Shown: piece after piece, positions 41,133-49,862 of the stretch | How positions within the stretch are numbered: position 1 is the stretch's first letter | How the letters are laid out: each line of letters opens with the position of its first letter | Assembly (NCBI GenBank): GCA_964403795.1 | Contig: CAYOHP010000020.1 | Location: 10,376 to 74,375, forward strand | Reading direction: 5' to 3' | DNA length: 64,000 bases | Source of the DNA: CAYOHP01 sp964403795 [NCBI: uncultured bacterium] | GTDB taxonomy: Bacteria; Muiribacteriota; UBA6191; CAZXTJ01 | Notes under the pieces: generated by a model | The model's input: the letters and a program-made list of their open reading frames with translations, nothing else | What the model was told of the DNA's origin: nothing | Databases searched by the model: none | Position numbers and translations under genes: made by a program

Positions 41133-41921
41133 TTGGCGAGCCACCTCAGCTCGATCGGGTTCGCGGTCGACACCCAGGCGGAGTTCATGGCTCTCGCCCA
41201 GGCCGTCGCCACCCGTTCCGAGAGCCTCGACACCGCCCGGGGGACCTACTTCCGGTGGGTCTCGGCGAGCGGGGCGGAGCTCTGGCTGCAGGTGGACCCG
41301 GAGCGGAATTTCGTCGGCATGAATCCGCACTTCACGGGTCCCTCGCGGGTCCGGGTGAAGCTCGTCGAACGCCTCCGGCGGGAGGGCGAGACCTGCCTCG
41401 ACGGCGGGTTCAAGGGGTGGGCGGATCCCGACGAGGCCGAGCCCGGGGGCGGGGCCTATCCCTTCGTCTTCGATGCCCCGGACTTCGAGTTGCACGCCGG
41501 GGTCCTGGTCCCCGGGGTGGTCCAGGTCCAGGTGGCGGCCTTCGCCCACGAGCTCGAGGTCCACGAGTCGCCCGAGGCCTACGACCTGGCGTCGGCCGCG
41601 GAACCCACCCGCTTCGCCTCCCGGTCCTTCGTGCCGGCGGGCCTGGTCCAGGAGGTCACCGGGAGCCAGACGGCCCTGGCCCAGGCGGTGATCACGGGTC
41701 ACGTGCTGGCGGCCGAGCGGAAGCACAACGAGTACAGCGGTCGCTCCTTCTGGTGGTGCCTGGTGGAGAGCTACGGGGGGACCTTCGACCTGGTCGCCGA
41801 TCCCGAGCTGGTCACCGTGGAGCCGAAGGTCGGGGGCGTGGTGAGCGGGGCCTTCTGGTTGTCCGGGCGCATCGTCCCCTCGGGGCACTCGCTCTCGACC
41901 ATGCAGCGTCTCGACGGGTAG
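41133..41921 (+). CDS. Protein of unknown function downstream of mraY
   Basis: This 262-residue soluble protein has no signal peptide or membrane helix. TTG 41133 is the best start because it follows GGGGAG at 41118-41123 and begins just after the mraY stop; ATG 41187 is possible. Visible features are ASGAELWLQVDPERNFVGMN, ASLVPEFEL-like text and a conserved-looking GRSFWWCLVESYGGTFDLVA segment with GAFWLSGRI near the end. These recall a beta-rich ligand-binding fold, but no family is recognised. It may be co-transcribed with mraY. Codon use is like its neighbours. Confidence 0.6.
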   Translation: MASHLSSIGFAVDTQAEFMALAQAVATRSESLDTARGTYFRWVSASGAELWLQVDPERNFVGMNPHFTGPSRVRVKLVERLRREGETCLDGGFKGWADPDEAEPGGGAYPFVFDAPDFELHAGVLVPGVVQVQVAAFAHELEVHESPEAYDLASAAEPTRFASRSFVPAGLVQEVTGSQTALAQAVITGHVLAAERKHNEYSGRSFWWCLVESYGGTFDLVADPELVTVEPKVGGVVSGAFWLSGRIVPSGHSLSTMQRLDG

Positions 41922-42017
41922 GGGTTCGCCGCCAGGGTCTTGGCGACCTGCCGAAGGATTGGCGGACCCGCTACTCCGATGACGGCAGCCGTGGTCTGCT
42001 CCCGGCAGGAGGACGCG

Positions 42018-43658
42018 ATGCAATGGCACAAGACGGTGGAGATCGGCGAACTGGTCCGGCGGGGGAGCATGGTCGTGAAGCAGGGTGCGAGGCAGCTCGC
42101 CCTCTTCGCCACCGGCGAGGGGGTCTTCGCGGTCGACAACCGCTGTCCCCATGAGGGCTATCCGCTCTGCCAGGGTTCGGTGGGCGAAGGCGCGGTACTC
42201 ACCTGCCAGTGGCACAACTGGAAGTTCGACCTGGCGAGCGGGCTCTGCCTGATGGGGCAGGACCATGTGCGGAGCTACCCGACCCGCCAGCAGGACGGTT
42301 TCGTCTGGGTCGACCTGGCCGATGCCTCGCCCGAGGCCCGCCGGGACCGGCTGCTCGCCGATCTCGGGGAGGCCTTCGCCAAGGTCCAGTCGGGACGCAT
42401 GGCCCGGGAGCTGGCTCGCCTGGCCCTGGGCGGCTTCGATCCCCTGGAGGCGATCCGGCTCGCCCTGGCCAGGGTCCATGACCGGCTCGAGGACGGCATG
42501 ACGCATGCCCATGCCGCGCTGGCCGACTGGCTCTCCCGGGCCGACGCCGAGGGCACCGACCTGGAGTCCCGGCTGGTCTGCTGGAACGAGGCGCTGCACC
42601 ACCTGGCCGAGGATGCCTACGGGGAGCCCGAGTACCCGTTTCCCCCGGCCCTGACGGAGTGGGACGGAGTCGAGTTCGCGGCGGCCGTCGAGCGCGAGGA
42701 CGAGACCGTGGCGATCGCCCACGTCCGGGGAGCCCTGGCCGAGGGACTCCCGTGGGCGGACCTCGAAGGCGCCATGGCCGCAGTCGCCCTGTCCCACTAC
42801 CACGACTTCGGGCACTCGCTGATCTGGGTGCAGAAGACCGCCGAGCTGCTGGCCAGGCTGGGGCCCGGAGTCGCCGAGAGCCTGCTCCTGCCCCTGGTGA
42901 GGAGCCTGGTGCGCGCCACCCGGGAAGACCTGATCCCGGAGTTCAAGGGCTACGGCCCGGCGGTGGAGCGGGCGAGAGAACACCGGGCGAAGGCCTCGGG
43001 AGAGAGGCCCTTCCCCGGGGCTCCCTCCCGGTCGGCGCGGCATGCGGAGGTCCGGCGCCTGGCCGAGTCCTCGGTGAACAAGGCGCTCGACTGGGTGGTC
43101 GAGGGACTGGCGGCCGGACGCGAGCCCCGGGACCTCTGGGCCAGCCTGGTCGAGGCCGCCGGGATCCAGCTCGCCCGCTTCGATCTCCGCTTCCAGGAGC
43201 GCTGGGATTCGCCGGTCGGGGAGGACGCCGGCTGGCTCGATCTCACCCACGCGCTCACGTTCGCCGACGCGGTGAGGGTCCTGGCGGACCGCCACCCCGG
43301 ACTCTGGCCCGAGGGTCTCCTCCAGCTCGCCTGCTTCGTGGGGCGCAACCGAGGCATCCAGGACCTCGCCCTGGACCCCGTCGGCTTCGTCCCCGCCGAT
43401 CCGGGGGCCTTCGACCGGGAGCTGGCAGCCAGGGTCCTCGACCATGGCTCTGCGGTACCGATCTTCACGGCCCACCTGCTGAAGACCGCCACCGCCGTGC
43501 GGTCCCTGGTAGCGGACCTCGACCCCGAAGCCGCGGACGCGGTCCGGGCCGGCCTGGCGAGGTTCGTGGCCGGCCCCTTGAAGGCGCGTCATGCCCGGCG
43601 CATGGTCCACCAGGCGCTGGCCCTGGTGACCCGGGACCACCCCGGGTCGGGGGACTAG
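42018..43658 (+). CDS. Rieske [2Fe-2S] domain fused to large helical domain
   Basis: This 546-residue protein starts at ATG 42018 with CAGGAGGA upstream. Residues 1-105 are a Rieske ferredoxin-like domain with ligands C43-P-H45 in NRCPHEGYPL and C63-Q-W-H66 in CQWHNWKFD. The other 440 residues are helical and rich in His, Leu, Ala (SHYHDFGHSLIWVQKTAELL; HALTFADAVRVLADRHPG) with no oxygenase iron site such as the usual H-x4-H plus D. It is thus not a standard ring-hydroxylating oxygenase. I have seen it described only as a Rieske fused to an uncharacterised domain; the HxxHxxxH-like pattern could bind another metal. It probably passes electrons to something in the helical part. It stands 96 bp after the unknown gene at 41921. 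Confidence 0.75.
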   Translation: MQWHKTVEIGELVRRGSMVVKQGARQLALFATGEGVFAVDNRCPHEGYPLCQGSVGEGAVLTCQWHNWKFDLASGLCLMGQDHVRSYPTRQQDGFVWVDLADASPEARRDRLLADLGEAFAKVQSGRMARELARLALGGFDPLEAIRLALARVHDRLEDGMTHAHAALADWLSRADAEGTDLESRLVCWNEALHHLAEDAYGEPEYPFPPALTEWDGVEFAAAVEREDETVAIAHVRGALAEGLPWADLEGAMAAVALSHYHDFGHSLIWVQKTAELLARLGPGVAESLLLPLVRSLVRATREDLIPEFKGYGPAVERAREHRAKASGERPFPGAPSRSARHAEVRRLAESSVNKALDWVVEGLAAGREPRDLWASLVEAAGIQLARFDLRFQERWDSPVGEDAGWLDLTHALTFADAVRVLADRHPGLWPEGLLQLACFVGRNRGIQDLALDPVGFVPADPGAFDRELAARVLDHGSAVPIFTAHLLKTATAVRSLVADLDPEAADAVRAGLARFVAGPLKARHARRMVHQALALVTRDHPGSGD

Positions 43659-44048
43659 GGTGGTGCGGGGGCGGTCAGGCCCGGCACCGCCAGCGATCTC
43701 GCCGGCACCGAACCCGGCATCTATCGTTCCTGTTGGCGCGGCGTCTACCCCAGTGGCGGCGGAAGCTTCGCCGACCTCGTCGAGCTCCTCGGCGGGGCCG
43801 ACCCGGAAGGGTTCACCTCCCATGTCTCGATCGAGGACGGGACCGAGGCCCGGCGAGGCCTGGGCGGCCTCCCGGCCAAGCCGCTGGTGGTCTCGGTGAC
43901 CGGGCGTGGATACCGCAAACGAGCCGCCCCCCGGCGACCTGATCCTGACCGACGACATCGCCGCCTCGGCAGAGCGCGGCGGGTCCCGGCGCCGCGGATC
44001 GCTCCGCGGCCGGCGCTGATTCCGACGGCTCCGGGAGGCCCCCCTTGA
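43659..44048 (+). pseudogene. Possible degraded coding remnant
   Basis: This stretch is open in one frame (codons from 43659) but has no usable start. It reads like real protein for about 75 residues (for example GVYPSGGGSFADLVELLGGA and PEGFTSHVSIEDGTEARRG) and then becomes Arg/Pro-rich. I see no homologous family. It is best called a remnant of a gene or a chance open frame in GC-rich DNA. Confidence 0.3.
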
Positions 44049-44641
44049 AACCAGCGCCCGACCCGAATCCGGGGAGCCCGTCGAAGGACGCCGAGACCGG
44101 CAGCCGCGAGATCGAGCCGGTGGTCCTTCACACCTCGGCCGTCAAGAAGGCAGGCTGCGGACTGGCACTCCTGGCGGTCGGCACCCTTCTCCTGGCGACC
44201 GCCACCCATGGACTCACCGCCACCACCCGGGATCGAGCGGCTTCCTGGTTCCTGCTGCTGGTGTCGGCGGGCATGTTGACCCTCGGGATCCTCGACCTGC
44301 GTGCGGCCCGGCCGGGAGCCAGCTACCTCCTGCTGGACGAGAAGGGTTTCACCGTCCATCTCCTCGGGCACGACACCCTCACCGAGTGGGCGTCGGTGGA
44401 GGGATTCGTGATCGTCCGCCGCAACCACATCGATTCCGGAGTCGGCTGGCAGTGGGTGGAGAGCGACCCCCGGCATGCCGGAGTCCTGTCCGAGGGCATG
44501 CTCCGCATGGGCCATCCCCATGCGAGCCTCCACGACAACTACGGTCTCTCCTACCGGGAGCTCGCGGCGTTGCTCGAGACCTGGCGGGTCCAATGCACCC
44601 GGCCCCAGGATGGATCTGCCCGGAAGCCAGGCTCCAAGTAG
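44045..44641 (+). CDS. Small membrane protein of unknown function
   Basis: This 198-residue protein starts at TTG 44045, 6 bp after GGAGG; no ATG is available nearby. It has two hydrophobic helices (KAGCGLALLAVGTLLLATAT and SWFLLLVSAGMLTLGILD) and a C-terminal cytosolic domain of about 100 residues with a PH-like strand pattern (DEKGFTVHLLGHDTLTEWAS, VEGFVIVRRNHIDSGVGW). No motif is recognised. It is isolated: the region before it is non-coding or decayed and the next gene is convergent. Confidence 0.6.
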   Translation: MKPAPDPNPGSPSKDAETGSREIEPVVLHTSAVKKAGCGLALLAVGTLLLATATHGLTATTRDRAASWFLLLVSAGMLTLGILDLRAARPGASYLLLDEKGFTVHLLGHDTLTEWASVEGFVIVRRNHIDSGVGWQWVESDPRHAGVLSEGMLRMGHPHASLHDNYGLSYRELAALLETWRVQCTRPQDGSARKPGSK

Positions 44642-44966
44642 GACGGGGACCTGCGTCCCCACTTCCCTTCGGGGGTCCAGGCGATCCGCTCGCCGTTCCG
44701 GGCTACATGCACGTTCTCGAATCGGCCGACGAAGCCTTCGGACTCCAAGGTATGGATCGGACGAGTCGTCTCGGCCGGATCGCTGCTGCGAGCCCCTGGA
44801 GGTCGGCAGCGGTCGCATGACCGCGGGTGTGGATTCGGGCGACGAGCGTCGCAGCCGGCCGGCTGGCGGAGGCCGAGGCCACCCGCCGGCAGCTCGCCGA
44901 GGCCCGGGCCTCGACCCGGTAGGTGGAGTCGAGCCGGGCGCCGCACCCAGGGGAGGGCCTCCCGGC
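44642..44966. other. Gene-poor stretch with decayed fragments
   Basis: This 325-bp gap between convergent genes has no full gene. It does hold short stretches that look like the end of a coiled-coil protein on the forward strand (RLAEAEATRRQLAEARASTR then a stop), and a reverse frame with FVGRFENVHVARNGERIAW. Both are too short to call genes; together with 43659-44048 they suggest a decayed locus. Confidence 0.35.
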
Positions 44967-46040
44967 TCAGTCCGTGGAGCCCGGTCCCCCTGGGCAGCCG
45001 TAGACCGAGCAGCCGCCCAGGAATTCCCAGCAGTCGGCGTGGGCACCGATCCGACAGACGGGGCACTCGGTGACCGGCTGCTCGAGGGGATCCCCGCACA
45101 CGCCGCAGGTGGGGATCGCGTCGGTGTCGGCCGGCTCGAGGAGCCGGACCTCTGCGGTCCGGAGCGGTTCTCCCGGGAGGCCCGGTGCGGCCTCGTCGGA
45201 AGCGACCCGGAGGAGCGGGCGATCCGCCGGGAGGATGGGGAAGGTCACCACCTGCCGGTGCTGGAGGTGGACCTCGCCATCGACCGAGAGCAGGATCTCG
45301 GCGTAGAGGGTGGCGATCGCGCTATGGGGCGGCAGCGGGAGGGCCCGGGTCGGGACCAGGAGCCAGAGGTCCGGGAAGTCCGCCTTGCCGAAGCGCAGCG
45401 GCGGAGTGCGATGGCGGGCGATCGCCTCGCCGAAGCGCCCCCGGTAGCGGGGGAGGACCGCCTCCAGGTAGGCGCCCGAGGGCGACTGGAAGCGGATCGT
45501 GATCGCCAGGCTCCGGCCCTGGAACCCGTCGGCCTGGACCGAGAGCTGGAAGCGGAGGGCCCGCCGGGCGCCCAGCGTGACCACCCGGTAGGCGACCTCG
45601 AGGAGGCGGATCCGGGAGGTGAGCGCGTAGGTCGGTCCCTTGGGGAACCAGTGTTCCCGGAACAGACGGCCCAGACCCAGGAAGGGGGCGGCCAGCCAGG
45701 TGCTGCCGACCAGGGCTGCCCAGAGGGACTCCAGGATCGAGGGCGACCGGCCGTAGAAGGCATCCTGGAGGATCGCGAACGAGAAGAAGGCGGCGAGAGC
45801 GATCCCGACCGAGGCGAGGAGCTTGGGCACCAGCCGGGCGAAACGGTCGGCGGTCGCCTCCCGGACCGGGACCTGGACGGGGGCGCCGCCGACCGGGACG
45901 CGGTCCTGGGGCGAGCGCGGCACGGCCGGGAGAGGGTCGAGCCCGGGTTCGGGAGGAAGGGCGGGGAGGTCCAAGGGACCGCCGGGGTCGCGGCCCGGGC
46001 CCGGGACGGAGGACGGGCGGTCGCCGAGCGGAAGGTCCAC
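44967..46040 (-). CDS. Membrane protein with C-terminal RING-like zinc finger
   Basis: This 357-residue protein has two membrane spans (LVPKLLASVGIALAAFFSFA and LWAALVGSTWLAAPFLGLG) near residues 70-115, a strand-rich middle domain and a C-terminal Cys-rich finger: PTCGVCGDPLEQPVTECPVC then GAHADCWEFLGGCSVYGC. The spacing (CxxC ... CxxC ... H/C) fits the prokaryotic RING-like finger noted in planctomycetes and other bacteria, often linked to stress or ubiquitin-like pathways. Any ubiquitin-like role is an inference. GTG 46040 is the chosen start; the protein has a Pro/Asp-rich N-terminus. The region upstream (46041-46391) is non-coding. Confidence 0.7.
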   Translation of the reverse strand: MDLPLGDRPSSVPGPGRDPGGPLDLPALPPEPGLDPLPAVPRSPQDRVPVGGAPVQVPVREATADRFARLVPKLLASVGIALAAFFSFAILQDAFYGRSPSILESLWAALVGSTWLAAPFLGLGRLFREHWFPKGPTYALTSRIRLLEVAYRVVTLGARRALRFQLSVQADGFQGRSLAITIRFQSPSGAYLEAVLPRYRGRFGEAIARHRTPPLRFGKADFPDLWLLVPTRALPLPPHSAIATLYAEILLSVDGEVHLQHRQVVTFPILPADRPLLRVASDEAAPGLPGEPLRTAEVRLLEPADTDAIPTCGVCGDPLEQPVTECPVCRIGAHADCWEFLGGCSVYGCPGGPGSTD

Positions 46041-46135
46041 GCGTCGAGCATGCCATGGTTCCCGCCCGGCGCTGGCCTTGGTGACCCGGGACCATCCCGG
46101 GTCCGGGGCGGCGTCCTAGCGGCCATTCGAACGAG

Positions 46136-46222
46136 CGGAGCCGGAGCGCCCCCGGTTCACCCGGGGGGAGCAGCGTAGGAGGAGCGAGTCGGCGAGCGAG
46201 CCCCTTGCGGGCGAGCTGCCAG
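46136..46222 (+). repeat. Dispersed intergenic hairpin repeat, copy B
   Basis: This copy contains GGAGCGCCCCCGG, hairpin CCCCCGG-TTCA-CCGGGGG (with an extra C), and then GCAGCG and the core GCGAGCCCCTTGCGGGCGAG, in the same order as copy A at 7447-7560. The spacing between hairpin and core differs slightly. It is intergenic. Confidence 0.65.
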
Positions 46223-46225
46223 CCG

Positions 46226-46389
46226 AGAGCCTGAGGGGATCTCCCCGGCTGGCTTCGAGCGCCCCATCATCCCCGCCTGCGTCAGCGCTCTCCTCGCAGG
46301 CAGGATCCGCTGCCCGCGTCGTCGATCGCCTTGCAGGTGGGGCGCTGGGTCGCTCTCGGGCCGACGCCGGGGAGAACCCCTCAGGCTCT
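46226..46389. repeat. Nested inverted repeat (miniature element or large RNA hairpin)
   Basis: Outer 24-bp arms (46226-46249, beginning AGAGCCTGAGGGG, and 46366-46389) are inverted copies with one mismatch. Inside lie a 9-bp pair (AGCGCCCCA 46258-46266 and TGGGGCGCT 46338-46346) and a 7-bp pair (GCCTGCG 46275-46281 and CGCAGGC 46295-46301). The element ends 2 bp before the amidohydrolase stop. It may be a MITE-like element, a long terminator or a structured RNA. Confidence 0.6.
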
Positions 46390-46391
46390 GA

Positions 46392-47981
46392 CTAGTCGTA
46401 GGGGTACCGCACCCTGCCGCCCACCACCACCATGCGGACCGGGTGGCCCTCGGGGAGGTTCCCGGGGTCGGCGGGGTCGACACCGGGTGCCAGCACCACC
46501 AGGTCGGCGGGTGCGCCCGGCTCCAGCCGGCGCCCGGCGGTCATGGCCGCGAGCACCGCTTCGAAGGGGGCGGCGGTGGCCGGCGAGGAGGCCAGGATCG
46601 AGAGCGGGTCGGCGGCCGCCACCGGCCAGTCGGACCCGAGCTGGACCTGGGCTCCGGCCGCCAGCAGCGCCGCCAGCGGGAAGCCGCGGGCCGCCCGTTC
46701 GGCACCCAGCGCATGGGTCCAAGGACCGCCCTCGGGCCGGTCGTCTCCGCCGATCCCGGCGTGCGAGGGCTGGAGCGAGGCGATCACGCCCTCGGCCCGG
46801 AAGCGGGGCAGGTCGTCGGGGTGGACCAGTTCGAGGTGTTCGATGCGGTGGCCCGAGGCCTTCCCGGGAGCGGCCGCCCCGGCAGCTGCGAAGGCGTCCA
46901 GCGCCGCCCGGACCGCCCGGTCCCCCACGCAGTGGAGCGCCACCGGGAAGCCCCGGCGATGGGCCTCGGCGACCCGTTCCGCCAGCCGGGCCTCGGGCTC
47001 CGCCGGCGTCCCGGTCCCGGATCCGTCGGCGTACGGATCGACGAGCCAGGCGGTACCGGTCTCGACCACCCCGTCGACGAAGCCCTTCAAGCGGGCGAAC
47101 CGGAACCAGGGACCCTGGTACCTGCTGCGCAGCGCCTCGAACTCCTCGAGGTCGCCCCCCAGGGGCAGCGCCACCTGGACCCGGATCGGGAGCTCGTCGT
47201 CCCCGGCCAGCCGGGCGTAGAGCGGGAGCACGGTGGGGTCGCTGGCCATGTCGTCGACCGAGGTGATCCCCTGGCTGACCAGATGACGGACCCCGGCGCG
47301 CAGCGCGGCCAGGCGATCCCGGTGACGCGGCTGGGGGAGCAGGGCTTCCACAGGCTCCCCGGCCTCCTCGAGGAGATGACCGGTCGGCGTCGTACCGTCC
47401 TCCTCCCGCACGATCCTCCCTCCCTCGGGATCGGCGGCACCTCCGAGGAGTCCGGCGAGCTCCAGCACCCGGGTGTTCACCCACAGCGAGTGCCCGTCGA
47501 GGCTCTCGAGCACCACCGGCCGCTCGGACTCCACCTCGTCGAGGAGCTGGCGGGTGGGCTCGGTCCCGGGGGGGAAGACCTCGTGGCCCCAGCCGCTGCC
47601 CTCGATCCACGCCTCGTCGGGATGGGCCTCTGCCCAGGAACCCACCTTTGCCAGCAGGGATGCCAGGTCGGGAGTCTCGCCCAGCCAGAGCTGCGACAGG
47701 GAACGGCCCCCGTCCTCCACATGGACATGGGCGTCATGGAAGCCGGGCAGGACTACGCCCCCGGATCCATGCCAGACCGTGATCCCGTCGTCGAGGTGTT
47801 CCTCCAGTGCTTCCGGGTCGCCGACCGCGGCGATCCGCCCGGCTTCCACCAGGATCGCCAACGGCTCGGTGGTGCCGACCCTGCGTACCCCGGAGATCAG
47901 CCAGGCACCGTCCTGGGCGCCTGCCACCGGAGCCAGCGAGAGACAGGCGAGGAAGGCGGCCAGAGCCGAGGCGAACCGCAT
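46392..47981 (-). CDS. Exported amidohydrolase family protein (YtcJ-like)
   Basis: This 529-residue protein starts at ATG 47981 with a signal peptide (MRFASALAAFLACLSLAPVA). It has the features of metal-dependent amidohydrolases of the YtcJ type: strand LPGFHDAHVHVEDGG (HxH metal ligands), GVRHLVSQGITSVDDM, HCVGDRAVRAALDAF, HRIEHLELVHPDDLPR, and PVAAADPLSILAS. These enzymes hydrolyse amide or C-N bonds; the substrate cannot be predicted. An export signal is unusual for many relatives and puts the enzyme in the periplasm. It lies 14 bp downstream of the exported ATP-grasp-like gene, so they are likely co-expressed. A nested inverted repeat follows its stop. Confidence 0.9.
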   Translation of the reverse strand: MRFASALAAFLACLSLAPVAGAQDGAWLISGVRRVGTTEPLAILVEAGRIAAVGDPEALEEHLDDGITVWHGSGGVVLPGFHDAHVHVEDGGRSLSQLWLGETPDLASLLAKVGSWAEAHPDEAWIEGSGWGHEVFPPGTEPTRQLLDEVESERPVVLESLDGHSLWVNTRVLELAGLLGGAADPEGGRIVREEDGTTPTGHLLEEAGEPVEALLPQPRHRDRLAALRAGVRHLVSQGITSVDDMASDPTVLPLYARLAGDDELPIRVQVALPLGGDLEEFEALRSRYQGPWFRFARLKGFVDGVVETGTAWLVDPYADGSGTGTPAEPEARLAERVAEAHRRGFPVALHCVGDRAVRAALDAFAAAGAAAPGKASGHRIEHLELVHPDDLPRFRAEGVIASLQPSHAGIGGDDRPEGGPWTHALGAERAARGFPLAALLAAGAQVQLGSDWPVAAADPLSILASSPATAAPFEAVLAAMTAGRRLEPGAPADLVVLAPGVDPADPGNLPEGHPVRMVVVGGRVRYPYD

Positions 47982-47995
47982 GCCCCGGGAACACC

Positions 47996-49696
47996 TCACC
48001 GAGAACCATTCCGGGTCCGGGCGGAAGGCCGGGATCGCGCTGCGGTCCGATTCCGATTCCGGTTCCCGTTCCGGGTCCTCGGCACGGAAACCACCCGGGG
48101 AGGCGGCGGGGGCGGATCGTCCTCGGGGTCCTCGCCGCGGAGCCTGCCGTCCTCGGCGAAGATGCGGAGGGCGGGGTCGAGCCGCCCGAGGCGCGAGGCC
48201 CAGCTCGCGGTCTGCTCGGCATCGAGCCGCAGGGTCGGCCAGGCCGCCTGCACCTCGGCCGCGAACTGGAGGTAGTTCGAGGGCGTCCGCAACCCGACCG
48301 CCAGGAAGTCGGAAAGGCACGCGGCGAATCGCTCCGGGGTCGGATCGTCGGCCAGCTTCTGCCGGTAGTCGGCGAAGACCCGGTCCCAGAATGCCTCGGC
48401 GACGTCGTCGGTGAGGAAGCGGGACCAGCGCTGCCGGAGCCCCTTCAGGGCCTCGACCTTGGCCTTCCCGATCGGGAGCCGACGCACCGCGTCCCACTCG
48501 ACCAGGAAGGGAGCCCGCTCCCCGGAGAGCCGTTCGGCCAGGAGGGAGGTCGTGAACAGGTCCTCCTCCGGGAAGTAGTACCCGGAGAAGAGACCGGCGT
48601 TGAAGTCGAGGACCCGGAGCTTCCCGGTGTGCCTCTCGATCGAGATGTCGGGGGTCATCGAGAGTCCCCGCAGCTCCCTGGGGAGCCGGGCGATCAGATG
48701 CTTCCGGACCGCCTCCTCGACCCGGGCGATCTCCTCGGGGGCCAGGAAGCCTCCCAGCGGATAGAAGCGGAGGAAACTCGTCCCCGAGAGGATCTCGCCT
48801 TCGACCACATGGACCCGTACTTCCTTCTCGAGGTCGATCATGGTCTGGACGATCACCGAGGAAGGTCGATCGAGGAGGAACTCGAGGACCCGTCCCTCGA
48901 TGTGGGCGTACTCGACGATCTCGCCCTGGAGGGAGAGGGTGGTGCCCTCCACCTTCCGGGAGGCGCGATCCACATGGGGACGGACATAGAGGAGGTAGCG
49001 GAGGTAGGTGCCCACCCAATCGTGGTTGGTCTTGGGGATCCGCCCTTCGCTGTGGTCCTGCTTGCGGATCTTCACCAGGGCCCGGCCCAGCCGGGCGTGG
49101 ATCCGTCTCCGCAGGACTTCGAGACGCTCCAGGCGCCGCCGCACCCGCGGGGTGTCGAGGGCACGGAGCGCCGCGTGCAGGCGGGGAGGGGCCTCGGCCC
49201 GCAGCGTCTCCAACGCCCTACCCACCAGGGACCGAACCTGGGCGGCTTCGCCCGGGTCGGAGGCGGTCCCGGAGAACTCGGTCCCCAGGGCCATCTCCGG
49301 GGGTGCCAACCCCGGCGCCACCCGGCAGAGGAACCGGTACTCGTGCCACTTGTCCTCGACGTCCCCGATCCCGGGGAAGAGCTTGGGGATCCGGGCCTTC
49401 AACCGGGCGTACTCGACCTGGGGATTGCGGTCCCCGGTCACCCAGGGGGGGTCGAACTTCGGGTCGAGGTGGAGGACCACTCCCGGCTTCCGGACCGGGC
49501 GCCTCGGCTCGACCCCCTCGACCGGGAGGATCCAGACGTGCCCGCCATAGGCCCGGGCCACCAGGTCGCGGGGGAACTCCAGGACCGGATCGTCCTCGTA
49601 CATGACCCGCCAGAGAGGGGCCGCCGGTAGGTTCGCAACGCGGAAGGAGAGGAGCATTCCGGCAAGGATCGCCAGGCGAGGGAAGGTGGAGCGCAT
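47996..49696 (-). CDS. Exported protein with ATP-grasp-like region
   Basis: This 566-residue protein starts at ATG 49696 with a signal-like N-terminus (FPRLAILAGMLLSFRVANLP). A central region (about 275-420) looks like an ATP-grasp fold: EKEVRVHVVEGEILSGTSFL, TPDISIERHTGKLRVLDFNAG (the usual D-x-N metal site at the end). ATP-grasp enzymes make amide bonds and normally work in the cytosol, so either the N-terminus is not a cleaved signal or this is a degenerate ATP-grasp. The C-terminal 40 residues are low-complexity Asn/Arg/Thr repeats encoded by TTCCGG-type repeats, and should be disordered. It is followed by the amidohydrolase gene, 14 bp downstream. Confidence 0.65.
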   Translation of the reverse strand: MRSTFPRLAILAGMLLSFRVANLPAAPLWRVMYEDDPVLEFPRDLVARAYGGHVWILPVEGVEPRRPVRKPGVVLHLDPKFDPPWVTGDRNPQVEYARLKARIPKLFPGIGDVEDKWHEYRFLCRVAPGLAPPEMALGTEFSGTASDPGEAAQVRSLVGRALETLRAEAPPRLHAALRALDTPRVRRRLERLEVLRRRIHARLGRALVKIRKQDHSEGRIPKTNHDWVGTYLRYLLYVRPHVDRASRKVEGTTLSLQGEIVEYAHIEGRVLEFLLDRPSSVIVQTMIDLEKEVRVHVVEGEILSGTSFLRFYPLGGFLAPEEIARVEEAVRKHLIARLPRELRGLSMTPDISIERHTGKLRVLDFNAGLFSGYYFPEEDLFTTSLLAERLSGERAPFLVEWDAVRRLPIGKAKVEALKGLRQRWSRFLTDDVAEAFWDRVFADYRQKLADDPTPERFAACLSDFLAVGLRTPSNYLQFAAEVQAAWPTLRLDAEQTASWASRLGRLDPALRIFAEDGRLRGEDPEDDPPPPPPRVVSVPRTRNGNRNRNRTAARSRPSARTRNGSR

Positions 49697-49833
49697 GGTC
49701 CTCCAGCCTACCCTGCGGCGAGGACCGGTTCCGGGAGCGGGGGGCGGGACCGCCGGTCCCGGCCCGAGGCGCGCAACGGGACATCGTGCCCCGCTCCCTT
49801 CCCCGGGATCCGCATCCCTGCTGCACCCGACCC

Positions 49834-49851
49834 TGGCACGTCCCGTGCAAT
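49834..49851 (+). promoter_or_regulatory. Candidate sigma-54 (-24/-12) promoter for the pseudopilin operon
   Basis: TGGCACGTCCCGTGCAAT has GG at 49835-49836 and GC at 49847-49848, 10 bp apart, with the full TGGCAC box. Predicted start is near 49860, only about 3 nt before ATG 49863, so the first mRNA may be leaderless. Type IV pilin genes are classic sigma-54 targets. Confidence 0.65.
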
Positions 49852-49862
49852 GACCATCGTCG

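Larger units (their letters stand above)
46041..46391. other. Intergenic region with hairpin repeat and nested inverted repeat
   Basis: This 351-bp non-coding gap between two reverse-strand genes carries copy B of the dispersed repeat at about 46136-46222, followed directly by the nested inverted repeat at 46226-46389. I see no gene in it. Confidence 0.7.

Noticed and set aside
49850-49862. ATG 49850 as the first pilin-operon start
   Set aside because: It opens a different frame with an Arg/Gly/Pro-rich product, whereas ATG 49863 starts a membrane helix.
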